From: DAOVRL01 sp964459805
GTDB lineage: Bacteria > Planctomycetota > Phycisphaerae > Sedimentisphaerales > Anaerobacaceae
Assembly (NCBI GenBank): GCA_964459805.1
Contig: CAYWOD010000081.1
Location: 1 to 14,385 of the forward strand
Direction of reading: 5' to 3'
DNA length: 14,385 nucleotides
Within the stretch, counting starts at the first letter, position 1. The number at the start of each line of letters is the position of its first letter. The translations under genes were made by a program, and so were the position numbers. Below the pieces are notes generated by a model that saw only the letters and a program-made list of their open reading frames with translations, did no database searches and was not told the DNA's origin. This document shows positions 5,046 to 12,282 of this stretch, in pieces.

Positions 5046-5967
5046 CGAGGACCTCGGAGACGGTATTTGGCTCCTTGGGTGTCAGATCAGTGTCTTGGGC
5101 GCCGGCTGCGTTGTTTGGCTCGTGTGCAGGTAGATTAGTCTCAGCAGGCTGATTAGCGTCCTCAGGCAAATTGACATCGGGGGGGCGGTTGGCCTCGGCA
5201 GGCAGATTGGCGTCAGCAAACAGCTTGGGATCGATACGTGGCCCCATATCGTCGAGCTTGTTAAGATCAAAAATCTGCTTTGGCAGCACAACAGGTTTGG
5301 GCCTGAAGACCACACTGCTCTTGTAATCGGCCATTGTGTCGAGACGCAGCTTTGCCTGGGTGACGGCAACAGTGCCATCGAAAGCCGGGTCATCTGCGAT
5401 TTCGCGATATGTTTGCCGTGCCTTATCGAAATTGCCGAGCTCTTCGTCGCACAGTCCGAGTCCGAACTTGGCCGCGGCCCTTAACGAGGGATTGGATGAG
5501 GATTTCTCTACAGCCTCGGTGTAGCTTTCTCTTGCGCGGGTCAACTGTGCCAACAAGTCCTGGTTGCTCACGGCCGCAAGCCGGTAATGCAGCTCAGTTC
5601 GCAGCGCTTCGGCTCGTTTAATAAGAGCCATAGCCGCCAGATTGTCGTCGGCTGTGCTGTCGGCGAAGGTTTTCAGGGCATCTGCAGGCTTGAAGAGTAT
5701 GAATGAGCGGTCTGCCCCCTGAGCCTGGGCGCTGAGGATTTGCATTTTGGTGTTCGATATTTGGTTGACAAGGCTTGTAAACCGGAGGTGCTCTTGCACT
5801 TGTGCACTTTTGCTGAGGCTTCGCCAGATGTAAAAGCCTGCAGCGACAGCGACCACCACGATCACGGCGACGACAGTTATGAGGTTGTCCTTGGCCCATT
5901 GCGGGAAATTGCCCAGCCATTCGGCCAATATATTGGTTTTCAGCTCATGCCGATGGTCAGCTTTCAT
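4975..5967 (-). CDS. Membrane-anchored TPR-like protein with Asn/Pro-rich hexapeptide tail
   Basis: A 330-residue protein with a short cytoplasmic N-terminus (HELKTNILAEWLGN), one membrane segment at 29-48 (LITVVAVIVVVAVAAGFYIW) and an exported helical region. Residues 140-195 carry TPR-like repeats (ARESYTEAVEKSSSNPSLRA, FGLGLCDEELGNFDKARQTY). The layout is that of YfgM-type anchored TPR proteins, which assist envelope assembly, but no specific role can be assigned. Residues 253-282 are five hexapeptides of the form N-x-P-x-[E/D]-x, followed by a low-complexity tail (EPNN, DVNAAS, DANVPSK). ATG at 5967 has GGAG 6 nt upstream, so the start is good. It is first in a two-gene unit and its 3' end overlaps the pseudouridine synthase start. 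Confidence 0.75.
   Translation of the reverse strand: MKADHRHELKTNILAEWLGNFPQWAKDNLITVVAVIVVVAVAAGFYIWRSLSKSAQVQEHLRFTSLVNQISNTKMQILSAQAQGADRSFILFKPADALKTFADSTADDNLAAMALIKRAEALRTELHYRLAAVSNQDLLAQLTRARESYTEAVEKSSSNPSLRAAAKFGLGLCDEELGNFDKARQTYREIADDPAFDGTVAVTQAKLRLDTMADYKSSVVFRPKPVVLPKQIFDLNKLDDMGPRIDPKLFADANLPAEANRPPDVNLPEDANQPAETNLPAHEPNNAAGAQDTDLTPKEPNTVSEVLDVNAASQDANSLSAAADANVPSK
5127..5216. repeat. Five tandem 18-bp units encoding the Asn/Pro hexapeptides
   Basis: Consecutive 18-bp units start at 5127, 5145, 5163, 5181 and 5199. Four of them begin CAGG followed by an A/T-rich core such as CAGATTGGCG or CTGATTAGCG. On the coding (minus) strand they give NLPAEA, NRPPDV, NLPEDA, NQPAET and NLPAHE. 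Similarity between units is partial at DNA level and clear at protein level, so the array is an old expansion. Confidence 0.7.
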
Positions 5968-6076
5968 ATTGTGCTCCGTTCTAATCAGCGAAACAGGTTA
6001 TTGTCCATCTCGACTTACTAACTGAACTTTTACAAAACTCTTGTTACTAAGTATTCAATCGTTCACCTGGCTCGGC

Positions 6077-6105
6077 ATTGTAGCAAAATATCTTTTGTCT
6101 TGCAA
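6077..6105 (-). promoter_or_regulatory. Candidate sigma-70-type promoter of the TPR / pseudouridine synthase unit
   Basis: On the minus strand TTGCAA (6105-6100) and TACAAT (6082-6077, 5 of 6 consensus) are separated by exactly 17 nt. This lies about 110 nt upstream of the TPR gene start at 5967. The -35 hexamer is palindromic and shared with the divergent promoter. Confidence 0.5.
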
Positions 6106-6127
6106 TGGCCATATCTGCCGATAAAAT
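6100..6127 (+). promoter_or_regulatory. Candidate sigma-70-type promoter of the S55 peptidase operon
   Basis: TTGCAA (6100-6105) and TAAAAT (6122-6127, 5 of 6 consensus) are separated by 16 nt, 30 nt before the ATG at 6158. An AAAGGG ribosome-binding site lies just before that ATG. It uses the same TTGCAA as the minus-strand promoter. Confidence 0.45.
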
Positions 6128-6157
6128 GTCAGTCGAAAGTTAATTGAAAGGGCATCG

Positions 6158-8044
6158 ATGTTGAGAACAAGGGCGAAAAGTAGCAGATACGGCTTCTTAG
6201 TCTCTATTTTTTACATTTCCGTGATTCTTGGATGTTCTTTTTGTCCGGCCGCAGAGCAATCAGATACGACCAAAGACCCAAACCAGACGGCGGGCGTGTG
6301 GGACCCGGCCAGATATATCGGACTTGATGAAATTAAGGCGGGGATGGAGGGGTATTGTCTAACGGAGTATGGCATAGCCGGGATCGAGAAGTTTGAACTG
6401 AAGGTTATAGACGTAGTGCGGGATTTCGACCCGGGCAGAGACATAATTTTGGTTCAGGGCACCGATGAGCGTTTCATCCACACGGGTCCTGTGGCCGGTT
6501 GCAGCGGCTCGCCGGTCTATATTGAGGGCCGATTAGCGGGCGCTCTGGCTTATGCGTGGATTAACAGCAAGGACCCGCTTTACGGCGCCACGCCAATCGC
6601 CGATATGCTCAAAGTAGGCGAGGGAAGCGGCAGCGAGCCGTCGGCGGGATACATGTTCGACTACTCCAAACCGATAGACCTGGCTGCAATTGACAGACAG
6701 ATTGCCGCACCACAATTCTCAAGGAACAACAGGTTAGGCGGTATCGGCACATTGCCCTGCCCGTTGATTACATCAGGCTTGCCCGTTGAGGTTTGCGAGC
6801 AGTTAAGTGCGGCGGTCAGGCCTTTTGGATTTATGGTTGTTCGAGGCATCGGCGGCGGTGTGGAGCCGAAGGCCCAGGGCGAGAAAGGCGCAGCCAGCAG
6901 CGGGGATGAAGAAAGGAAACTGGTCCCCGGAGCTTGTCTTGCCGTGCCCATTGTCAGCGGCGACATAGCTATGGGTGTGTACGGAACGGTGACTGAAGTT
7001 CGAGGCCAAAAGGTATATGGATTTGGGCATCCCTTCCTCGGCTATGGGGCCATCGATTTACCGATGGCCGTGGGGAAAGTCCATACGGTCATATCGAGCA
7101 CAGTTCGCTCTTCCAAGCTGGCGAGAATCGTGGAAACGGTCGGCGCTTTGACTACCGATGAAGGTGCGGGGATCCTCGGAGAGATCGGGGCAGAGGCGCG
7201 GACATTCCCGCTGACGATAAGAATAGAGCGTTACAACGATGTGAAGAAGCGAGTCTATAATTGCCAAGTAGCGAGCAACCGTCTGCTTACACCTTCGGCC
7301 ATTCGCTCGGCTGTTTCCGGGCCCGCTCTTTTCCTCGGAGATCTGCCGCCGGACCATACACTCGAGTACAAGGCGTCGATCGGGATAGAGGGCTTCGAGC
7401 CAATTACATTCGATAACGTCTCGACGGGCCTGGGGCTGGCCCAGATGACAGCGGAAACGGCCGGTTCGGTTGCGCTGCTTATGAACAACCCCTATGAGGA
7501 AGTTACTATAGAATCAATCGATTTTGACGTTCGCATTGTGCCAAAAGATATTACTTCTCATATATGGTCGGCTGATTTGTCGGATTCAAAAGTCAAGGCC
7601 GGCGAGCAAATCGAGGTCGAGGTGGTTGTCGAATCAGTCCGCGCGAAGAAGAAGAACTATGTATTCAATCTGGAAATACCCGAAGATTTGGCGCCCGGGA
7701 GATATGAGCTAACCGTGTGCGGCTATCGGGATTACGAGCAGTTTCTTTTGAAAGTGGTCCCCTACCGGTTTATCGGGCAAAGCCTGCCGGATTTAGTGAA
7801 AGCCCTGAGGGATACGCTGCGAGTCGAAAGAGACAAACTGTATTGCTATTTGGTTCTACCGTCCGCAGGGGTTACGATAGAGAAAGCAGAGCTGCCCGAT
7901 CTGCCGGCTACCAAAATGCTGATTCTTCAGAGTCCGAAAAGACCGATGAGAGTTCAGCCATATCCGCACTGGCTGGAGAAACGTTTGCACACCGGCACCG
8001 TCATTATCGACAAAAAGACTATGCGCGTGACAGTAGAGAAATAG
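6158..8044 (+). CDS. Exported S55 (SpoIVB-type) serine peptidase domain protein
   Basis: A 628-residue protein with an N-terminal export signal (YGFLVSIFYISVILGCSFCP, then AAEQ; cleavage by signal peptidase I or lipidation at Cys26 are both possible). Residues 52-150 hold the nucleophile region: IGLDEIKAGMEGYC, then GPVAGCSGSPVYIEGRLAGA with likely Ser116, then TPIADML. Residues 285-350 hold the His region: YGFGHPFLGYGAIDLPM with His291, VISSTVRSSKL, and TDEGAGILGEIG. Both blocks match the S55 family known from sporulation protease SpoIVB, but there the His block precedes the Ser block; here the order is reversed. Residues 400-628 are beta-rich and unrecognised. Start supported by AAAGGG upstream. 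First gene of a unit with the propeller gene 81 nt downstream. There are no sporulation genes nearby, so an envelope-processing or sensing role is inferred only. Confidence 0.82.
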   Translation: MLRTRAKSSRYGFLVSIFYISVILGCSFCPAAEQSDTTKDPNQTAGVWDPARYIGLDEIKAGMEGYCLTEYGIAGIEKFELKVIDVVRDFDPGRDIILVQGTDERFIHTGPVAGCSGSPVYIEGRLAGALAYAWINSKDPLYGATPIADMLKVGEGSGSEPSAGYMFDYSKPIDLAAIDRQIAAPQFSRNNRLGGIGTLPCPLITSGLPVEVCEQLSAAVRPFGFMVVRGIGGGVEPKAQGEKGAASSGDEERKLVPGACLAVPIVSGDIAMGVYGTVTEVRGQKVYGFGHPFLGYGAIDLPMAVGKVHTVISSTVRSSKLARIVETVGALTTDEGAGILGEIGAEARTFPLTIRIERYNDVKKRVYNCQVASNRLLTPSAIRSAVSGPALFLGDLPPDHTLEYKASIGIEGFEPITFDNVSTGLGLAQMTAETAGSVALLMNNPYEEVTIESIDFDVRIVPKDITSHIWSADLSDSKVKAGEQIEVEVVVESVRAKKKNYVFNLEIPEDLAPGRYELTVCGYRDYEQFLLKVVPYRFIGQSLPDLVKALRDTLRVERDKLYCYLVLPSAGVTIEKAELPDLPATKMLILQSPKRPMRVQPYPHWLEKRLHTGTVIIDKKTMRVTVEK

Positions 8045-8125
8045 GCAAAAGAAACAGGATTGCATCGCGCACTGCAAGAGGTTCCTGCTATTTCTTGAGT
8101 TCTAATTTTTGTTTGAGGAGTTGCC

Positions 8126-10390
8126 ATGAGCGACAAATTTCGCAATAACGGTGTTTTGTTTTGTGTTCTTGGTGTTTCTGCTTTGATTTGTTTGGTATTG
8201 AGCTCCGCCTGTCCGGCGGTCAACAGTAAGATTACGCGTCAGTCAACCAGTGCGGACTTTTTGAAAGGTGAGACCGAGGAGCTTGTGATCGGCTCACGCG
8301 GGACTATTCAACTCGGCCGGGCGGCTGAGGTGCTGGTCGAGGAGTTTGAAAATGTCTGGTCGATAAACAGTATCGTGGTAAGCGGCGGGGTGATTTACGT
8401 TGGCACAAGTCCCAACGGCGGCATTTACAAATACAGCCTTGGGAAGTCAACGAAGATTTATCCGCTCGAATCAGAGGCGGAGCCCAACAATGCAGACAAC
8501 CCAGGTGACGCTAATACAGTTGAGGCCGAGGAGCATTTATCCAACGAGCATATTTTTGCGATGGCCACCGACGTTGCGGGCCGGCTTCTGGCCGGTATAA
8601 GCGGGGCCGAATGCAAGCTGTGTCGGTTCGAGCCGGACAAAATGAAAGTCGTTTTTGAGCCAAACGACGCCAAGTACATCTTCGCCATAAACATTGACAC
8701 CGGGGGTAATATCTATTTGGGAACCGGGCCCCAGGGCAAGGTTTACGGCAGCGATCCGTTCGGCAAAGAAACAAAAGTGGTTTACGACAGTCGCGACAAA
8801 AACATCCTTTCACTCGCAACAGGACAGGACAGTTTTGTTTACGCGGGAAGTGACAGCCGAGGACTCGTGTACAGGATAGACCCGCGTGCCGAGAAAGCAA
8901 CGGTCCTTTATGACAGCGACCAGCCGGAGATAACGGCGCTGCTGTTCAGAGAGAACGGTGATTTGTGTGCCGGGGCAACTTCGGCAAAGATGGTCCAGAC
9001 GCAAACGCAGTTCGCCGCACAGTTGCCGTCGGCGGGCCGACCCGACACCAAAACAACAAAAGGCAGCAGCACCGTTGAGAGCGAGGGCGGACGCAAACTT
9101 CAGATTCCAAATACAAAAAAGCCAAGCAGCACATCGAGATCGAGTGCGGTGCCGATCCAGAAAGGCGCCAAGCCGGCCAAAGCTAGTCACTTATACAAGA
9201 TAACCAGCGATGGTTTCGTCACCGACATATTCAGCGAAACCGCGGTGTTCTTCTGCCTGGCCGAACAGGAAGGAAAGCTGCTCGTCGGGACGGGAAACAA
9301 CGCCCAGCTTTTCACTGTCGATCCTGCCTCGGAAGTTGAAGCGGTTGTTTATGAGGACGAGGAGGCGGCACAGATAACGGCGATAGCAGTGGCTGGAGAC
9401 GATGTGTATCTCGGGACGGCAAATCCCGCGAAGCTGGTAAGGTTGGGCAAGAGTTTTGCTTCCGAGGGGACGTACACTTCCGATCTTATCGATGCCGGTC
9501 AGCCGGCGAAGTGGGGCAAGCTGCAGATTGAGGCGGACATTCCCAAAGGATGTAAGGTTTTGGCGGCCTCGCGCAGCGGAAACGTTAAAGATGTGAACGA
9601 CCTGACTTTCTCGGAATGGACCCAACCGCGGGAGATTACGGCGCCGGTGCAACTACAGTGCCCACAGGGAAGGTTTTGCCAATACAAACTTGTATTGGCG
9701 AGCAAATCCGGCGACAAAACTCCGCTGATACGCGAGGTCGCGGTTGCGAGCAGCGTGCCGAATCTGGCGCCGAAAGTCGAATCGGTTGCCGTCAGTCGAA
9801 TCGCAACTGCGGGCAAGAAGGGGGTTTTCAAGATCAGCTACAAGGCCAAAGATGCCAACAGCGACAAGCTGATTTATAAGATAGAGTTCAGGAAGGTGGG
9901 CAGGACAAGCTGGATCGAGCTCAAAGACGAGCATGGAACGGACAATTTGGAATGGGACGGCAAGACCATCGAAGACGCCCGGTACGAAGTTAGGATTACC
10001 GCCAGCGACGAGAAAAGCAACACCACTGCAACCAAGCTGGCCGGCAGCAGGGTAAGTGAGCCGGTGGTGGTTGACAATACCGGACCGGTTATCGGTGAGA
10101 TCAAGATGACGGCGCTGATTGACAAGAACGGGCCTTGTCGGGTCTTTGAGTTTAAGGTTACGGACCAATTGAGCGCGATTGGGAAAGTGGAATACACCAT
10201 CGACAGCAACGCCGACTGGACGGGTACTGTGCCGGACGACTTGGTTTACGATACGACGGATGAGGACTTCACTATCAGGATAGATACGAAAGAGGATTTG
10301 CCGGCGGGCGATCACGTGCTGACGATAAAAGCCGGCGACGCGGTCGGCAATACTACGTACAAAACTTTAGAGGTCACCGTCGAGCAGTGA
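8126..10390 (+). CDS. Exported seven-bladed beta-propeller protein with C-terminal Ig-like domains
   Basis: A 754-residue protein with a signal sequence (GVLFCVLGVSALICLVLSSA, cut near residues 28-32). Seven blade motifs follow, with a hydrophobic-G-x cores: IYVGTSPNGG (90), LLAGISGAEC (154), IYLGTGPQGK (196), VYAGSDSRGL (238), LCAGATSAK (280), LLVGTGNNAQ (385) and VYLGTANPAK (427). Blade 5 is interrupted by a Ser/Thr/Lys-rich segment, residues 289-354. Residues 450-545 form a domain with WGKLQIEADIP, ASRSGNV and FSEWTQP, often seen after such propellers. Residues 548-754 look like two Ig/cadherin-type domains (YKAKDANSDKLIYKIEFRK; DNTGPVIGEIK ... AGDAVGNTTYKTLEV). The start has GAGGAG 5 nt upstream. 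Following the S55 peptidase directly, it may be its substrate, partner or a surface binding protein. The fold call is strong; the ligand is unknown. Confidence 0.78.
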   Translation: MSDKFRNNGVLFCVLGVSALICLVLSSACPAVNSKITRQSTSADFLKGETEELVIGSRGTIQLGRAAEVLVEEFENVWSINSIVVSGGVIYVGTSPNGGIYKYSLGKSTKIYPLESEAEPNNADNPGDANTVEAEEHLSNEHIFAMATDVAGRLLAGISGAECKLCRFEPDKMKVVFEPNDAKYIFAINIDTGGNIYLGTGPQGKVYGSDPFGKETKVVYDSRDKNILSLATGQDSFVYAGSDSRGLVYRIDPRAEKATVLYDSDQPEITALLFRENGDLCAGATSAKMVQTQTQFAAQLPSAGRPDTKTTKGSSTVESEGGRKLQIPNTKKPSSTSRSSAVPIQKGAKPAKASHLYKITSDGFVTDIFSETAVFFCLAEQEGKLLVGTGNNAQLFTVDPASEVEAVVYEDEEAAQITAIAVAGDDVYLGTANPAKLVRLGKSFASEGTYTSDLIDAGQPAKWGKLQIEADIPKGCKVLAASRSGNVKDVNDLTFSEWTQPREITAPVQLQCPQGRFCQYKLVLASKSGDKTPLIREVAVASSVPNLAPKVESVAVSRIATAGKKGVFKISYKAKDANSDKLIYKIEFRKVGRTSWIELKDEHGTDNLEWDGKTIEDARYEVRITASDEKSNTTATKLAGSRVSEPVVVDNTGPVIGEIKMTALIDKNGPCRVFEFKVTDQLSAIGKVEYTIDSNADWTGTVPDDLVYDTTDEDFTIRIDTKEDLPAGDHVLTIKAGDAVGNTTYKTLEVTVEQ

Positions 10391-10425
10391 AAAGCGTTCG
10401 GTGACGAACGGCCTACTGTCAGGTT

Positions 10426-11292
10426 ATGGTGCGATACGTCAAATTTGAAAAAATCGCGGGGACCATCGAGTCGCTTTGCATAGCAGCCTGTTATGAGCTG
10501 CCCGATGACGTTTTGGCTGCTCTTACCGAAGCGGCACAGAGCGAATCCAATCCGTCGGCGGCTGGAATACTGAACCAGCTTATCGAAAATGCCCGTCTGG
10601 CAAAGGACCGGAAGATACCCTTGTGTCAGGACACGGGCTTAGCGGTGGTGTTTGTAGAGCAGGGAGCGGAAGTGGGCGTCAAGCCCCCTGCCGGCCGGGA
10701 GCATGCGAGACTGCACGACGCAATCAATGCGGGCGTTGCATCCGGCTACGAGAAGGGATACCTGCGGAAAAGCGTTGTCATTGACCCTCTAAATGCGCGT
10801 AAGAACACCGGCTCGAATACGCCGGCTGTAATCCATCAGACTATTGTGCCGGGCGAGAAGTTGAAGCTGACCGTTATGGCCAAGGGCGGGGGGTGTGAGA
10901 ATAAGAGCCAGTTCAGGATGTTCAAGCCCACGGCGGAAAAGGAGGAGATAATTGCGTGGGTCGTTGATGTCGTACGGATGGCCGGGGCCGATGCCTGTCC
11001 GCCGTTTGTCGTGGGAGTCGGGGTCGGGGGAGATTTTGAATTGAGCTGTCTGTTGAGCAAAAAGGCGCTGCTGCGGAATCTGAGTGAAAAGAGCAGCGAT
11101 GAGTTTTACGCCAAGCTTGAGACGGATTTGCTTTTGCGAATCAACGCACTTGGGTTAGGGCCGCAGGGCCTCGGCGGCGATACGACGGCGCTGGCTGTTA
11201 TGGTTGAGACCGCGCCGTGCCATATTGCATCGCTTCCGGTGGCGGTGAATATCGAGTGCCACAGCCACAGACACAAGACGGCGATCATGTAA
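10426..11292 (+). CDS. Class I (Fe-S) fumarate hydratase alpha subunit / tartrate dehydratase alpha subunit family
   Basis: The 288-residue N-terminal half of the oxygen-sensitive two-subunit hydro-lyase that interconverts fumarate and malate. The three cluster cysteines are present: C67 in PLCQDTG, C157 in KGGGCENKS, and C191 in ACPPFVVGVGVGG. Further family signatures are NTGSNTPAVIH (117-127), LGPQGLGGDTTALAV, and a histidine-rich end CHSHRHK. The start (ATG 10426) has CAGG a few bases upstream and lies 35 nt after the propeller gene, so it is probably in the same transcript. The beta subunit normally encoded next to it is absent: the plus strand is empty after 11292 and the following genes are on the other strand. 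It must be supplied from elsewhere if the enzyme works. Fumarase and L-tartrate dehydratase cannot be told apart from this subunit alone. Confidence 0.9.
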   Translation: MVRYVKFEKIAGTIESLCIAACYELPDDVLAALTEAAQSESNPSAAGILNQLIENARLAKDRKIPLCQDTGLAVVFVEQGAEVGVKPPAGREHARLHDAINAGVASGYEKGYLRKSVVIDPLNARKNTGSNTPAVIHQTIVPGEKLKLTVMAKGGGCENKSQFRMFKPTAEKEEIIAWVVDVVRMAGADACPPFVVGVGVGGDFELSCLLSKKALLRNLSEKSSDEFYAKLETDLLLRINALGLGPQGLGGDTTALAVMVETAPCHIASLPVAVNIECHSHRHKTAIM

Positions 11293-11422
11293 CAGACCGG
11301 CCTGCTTCAGGAATCACGATTTTGAGAAGCTCCAAAGGCGCTGCGTCTTGACTACGGGACTTGTAAGTGCAAAGACTATTGCGGGATTGGCGCAGCGGGC
11401 GCGGGTTTGAGGGCACGTCGTA

Positions 11423-12202
11423 CTATTTTGGCCGGGCTATTTCATAGTTGCCGCCGTCGTACTGGTCCTCCGCCCTTATCATATCGCAGTGCCCATCGAC
11501 AAATACCAAATTGGCTGAACCCTTATTTCGGTCTCCGCCCGGGGCATTATGGTAGGTGGCGAAGCAATCACGTATACCCGGTGGAGGGTCGATATATAGA
11601 CCGTTATCGTTGAGTGTATAACCGCTCAGGCCCGGAATCTGCCACAAATTCTCCTCAGAGAACAAAAAAACGTTTGCGGGATGTCTTACCTCTGATTCGT
11701 TCGCAACCGCTTGGTCGCCGAAATACCCGCCGGCGCCCAACCAGCCATTGGTGCTGTAGCTGTATCGAGGGTCCAAACCCATGGACCTGCCAATGGTGCG
11801 GAACGAGGTACACAGATTGATGTCTTTATCCTTAATGTAAGGCCACAGTGGGCCGTCAGGCGGATCCTTTCTCTCGTAATTTCCCCCATCGGAATAGAGC
11901 CAGAACCAGGGGTTGGGGAAGCGGCCCTCGAAGTCGTCCAGGTACATTCTCATACATATTCCGTATTGGCGCAGTTTGTTCCTGCAAGTGATTGTCCGTG
12001 CTTGCTCCTTGGCCTTTTGCAGTGCGGGCAATAGAATTGCCATTAAGAGCGCGATGATGGCAATTACGACGAGAAGCTCTACCAGTGTAAACGCCGGGCG
12101 GTTGGAGGGCTTCGGTCCAAGGGGTCCCGTTGGAAATCTGTTACCCGACGGATTGGAAGGCCCTATTCCCAAGGGAGTGAAGACTTTCTTCGCATATATC
12201 AT
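11423..12202 (-). CDS. Pseudopilin-like secreted protein with unusually long prepilin leader
   Basis: A 259-residue protein with type IV prepilin/pseudopilin N-terminus: cleavage expected between Ala37 and Phe38 in RPA-FTLVELLVVIAIIALL, with the conserved Glu at mature position 5. The transmembrane helix is followed by a globular domain containing GRFPNPWFWL, YSYSTNGWLGAG and a terminal NLVFVDGHCDMIRAEDQYDG, the DGH-type ending of the large planctomycete DUF1559-like pseudopilin group. I chose ATG 12202 because AAGGGA lies 8 nt upstream; the frame is open to 12319, but earlier starts lack a ribosome-binding site and would overlap the previous gene. The leader of 37 residues is Gly/Pro-rich (PSNPSG, PTGPLGPKPSN). 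It is second gene of a pair, 80 nt after the first. The specific role of this very expanded family is unknown. Confidence 0.85.
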   Translation of the reverse strand: MIYAKKVFTPLGIGPSNPSGNRFPTGPLGPKPSNRPAFTLVELLVVIAIIALLMAILLPALQKAKEQARTITCRNKLRQYGICMRMYLDDFEGRFPNPWFWLYSDGGNYERKDPPDGPLWPYIKDKDINLCTSFRTIGRSMGLDPRYSYSTNGWLGAGGYFGDQAVANESEVRHPANVFLFSEENLWQIPGLSGYTLNDNGLYIDPPPGIRDCFATYHNAPGGDRNKGSANLVFVDGHCDMIRAEDQYDGGNYEIARPK

Positions 12203-12282
12203 GATGTTCCCTTTTGCACAACGGATCGCCGGCAATAAGCAGCCAATCTCAAAAGACCGGGCCTTGTGCACAAGTATCATTC

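Noticed and set aside
5127..5216. CRISPR-like array
   Set aside because: The 18-bp units are contiguous without spacers and lie in a coding frame, so this is a tandem coding repeat.
9653..10315. 220-codon open frame antisense to the beta-propeller/Ig gene
   Set aside because: No start context, no family features, and it lies opposite a convincing Ig-domain coding region.
11293..11422. Terminator or small gene between the convergent fumarase and pseudopilin genes
   Set aside because: No stable hairpin with a T run and no ribosome-binding site with an open frame were seen on either strand.
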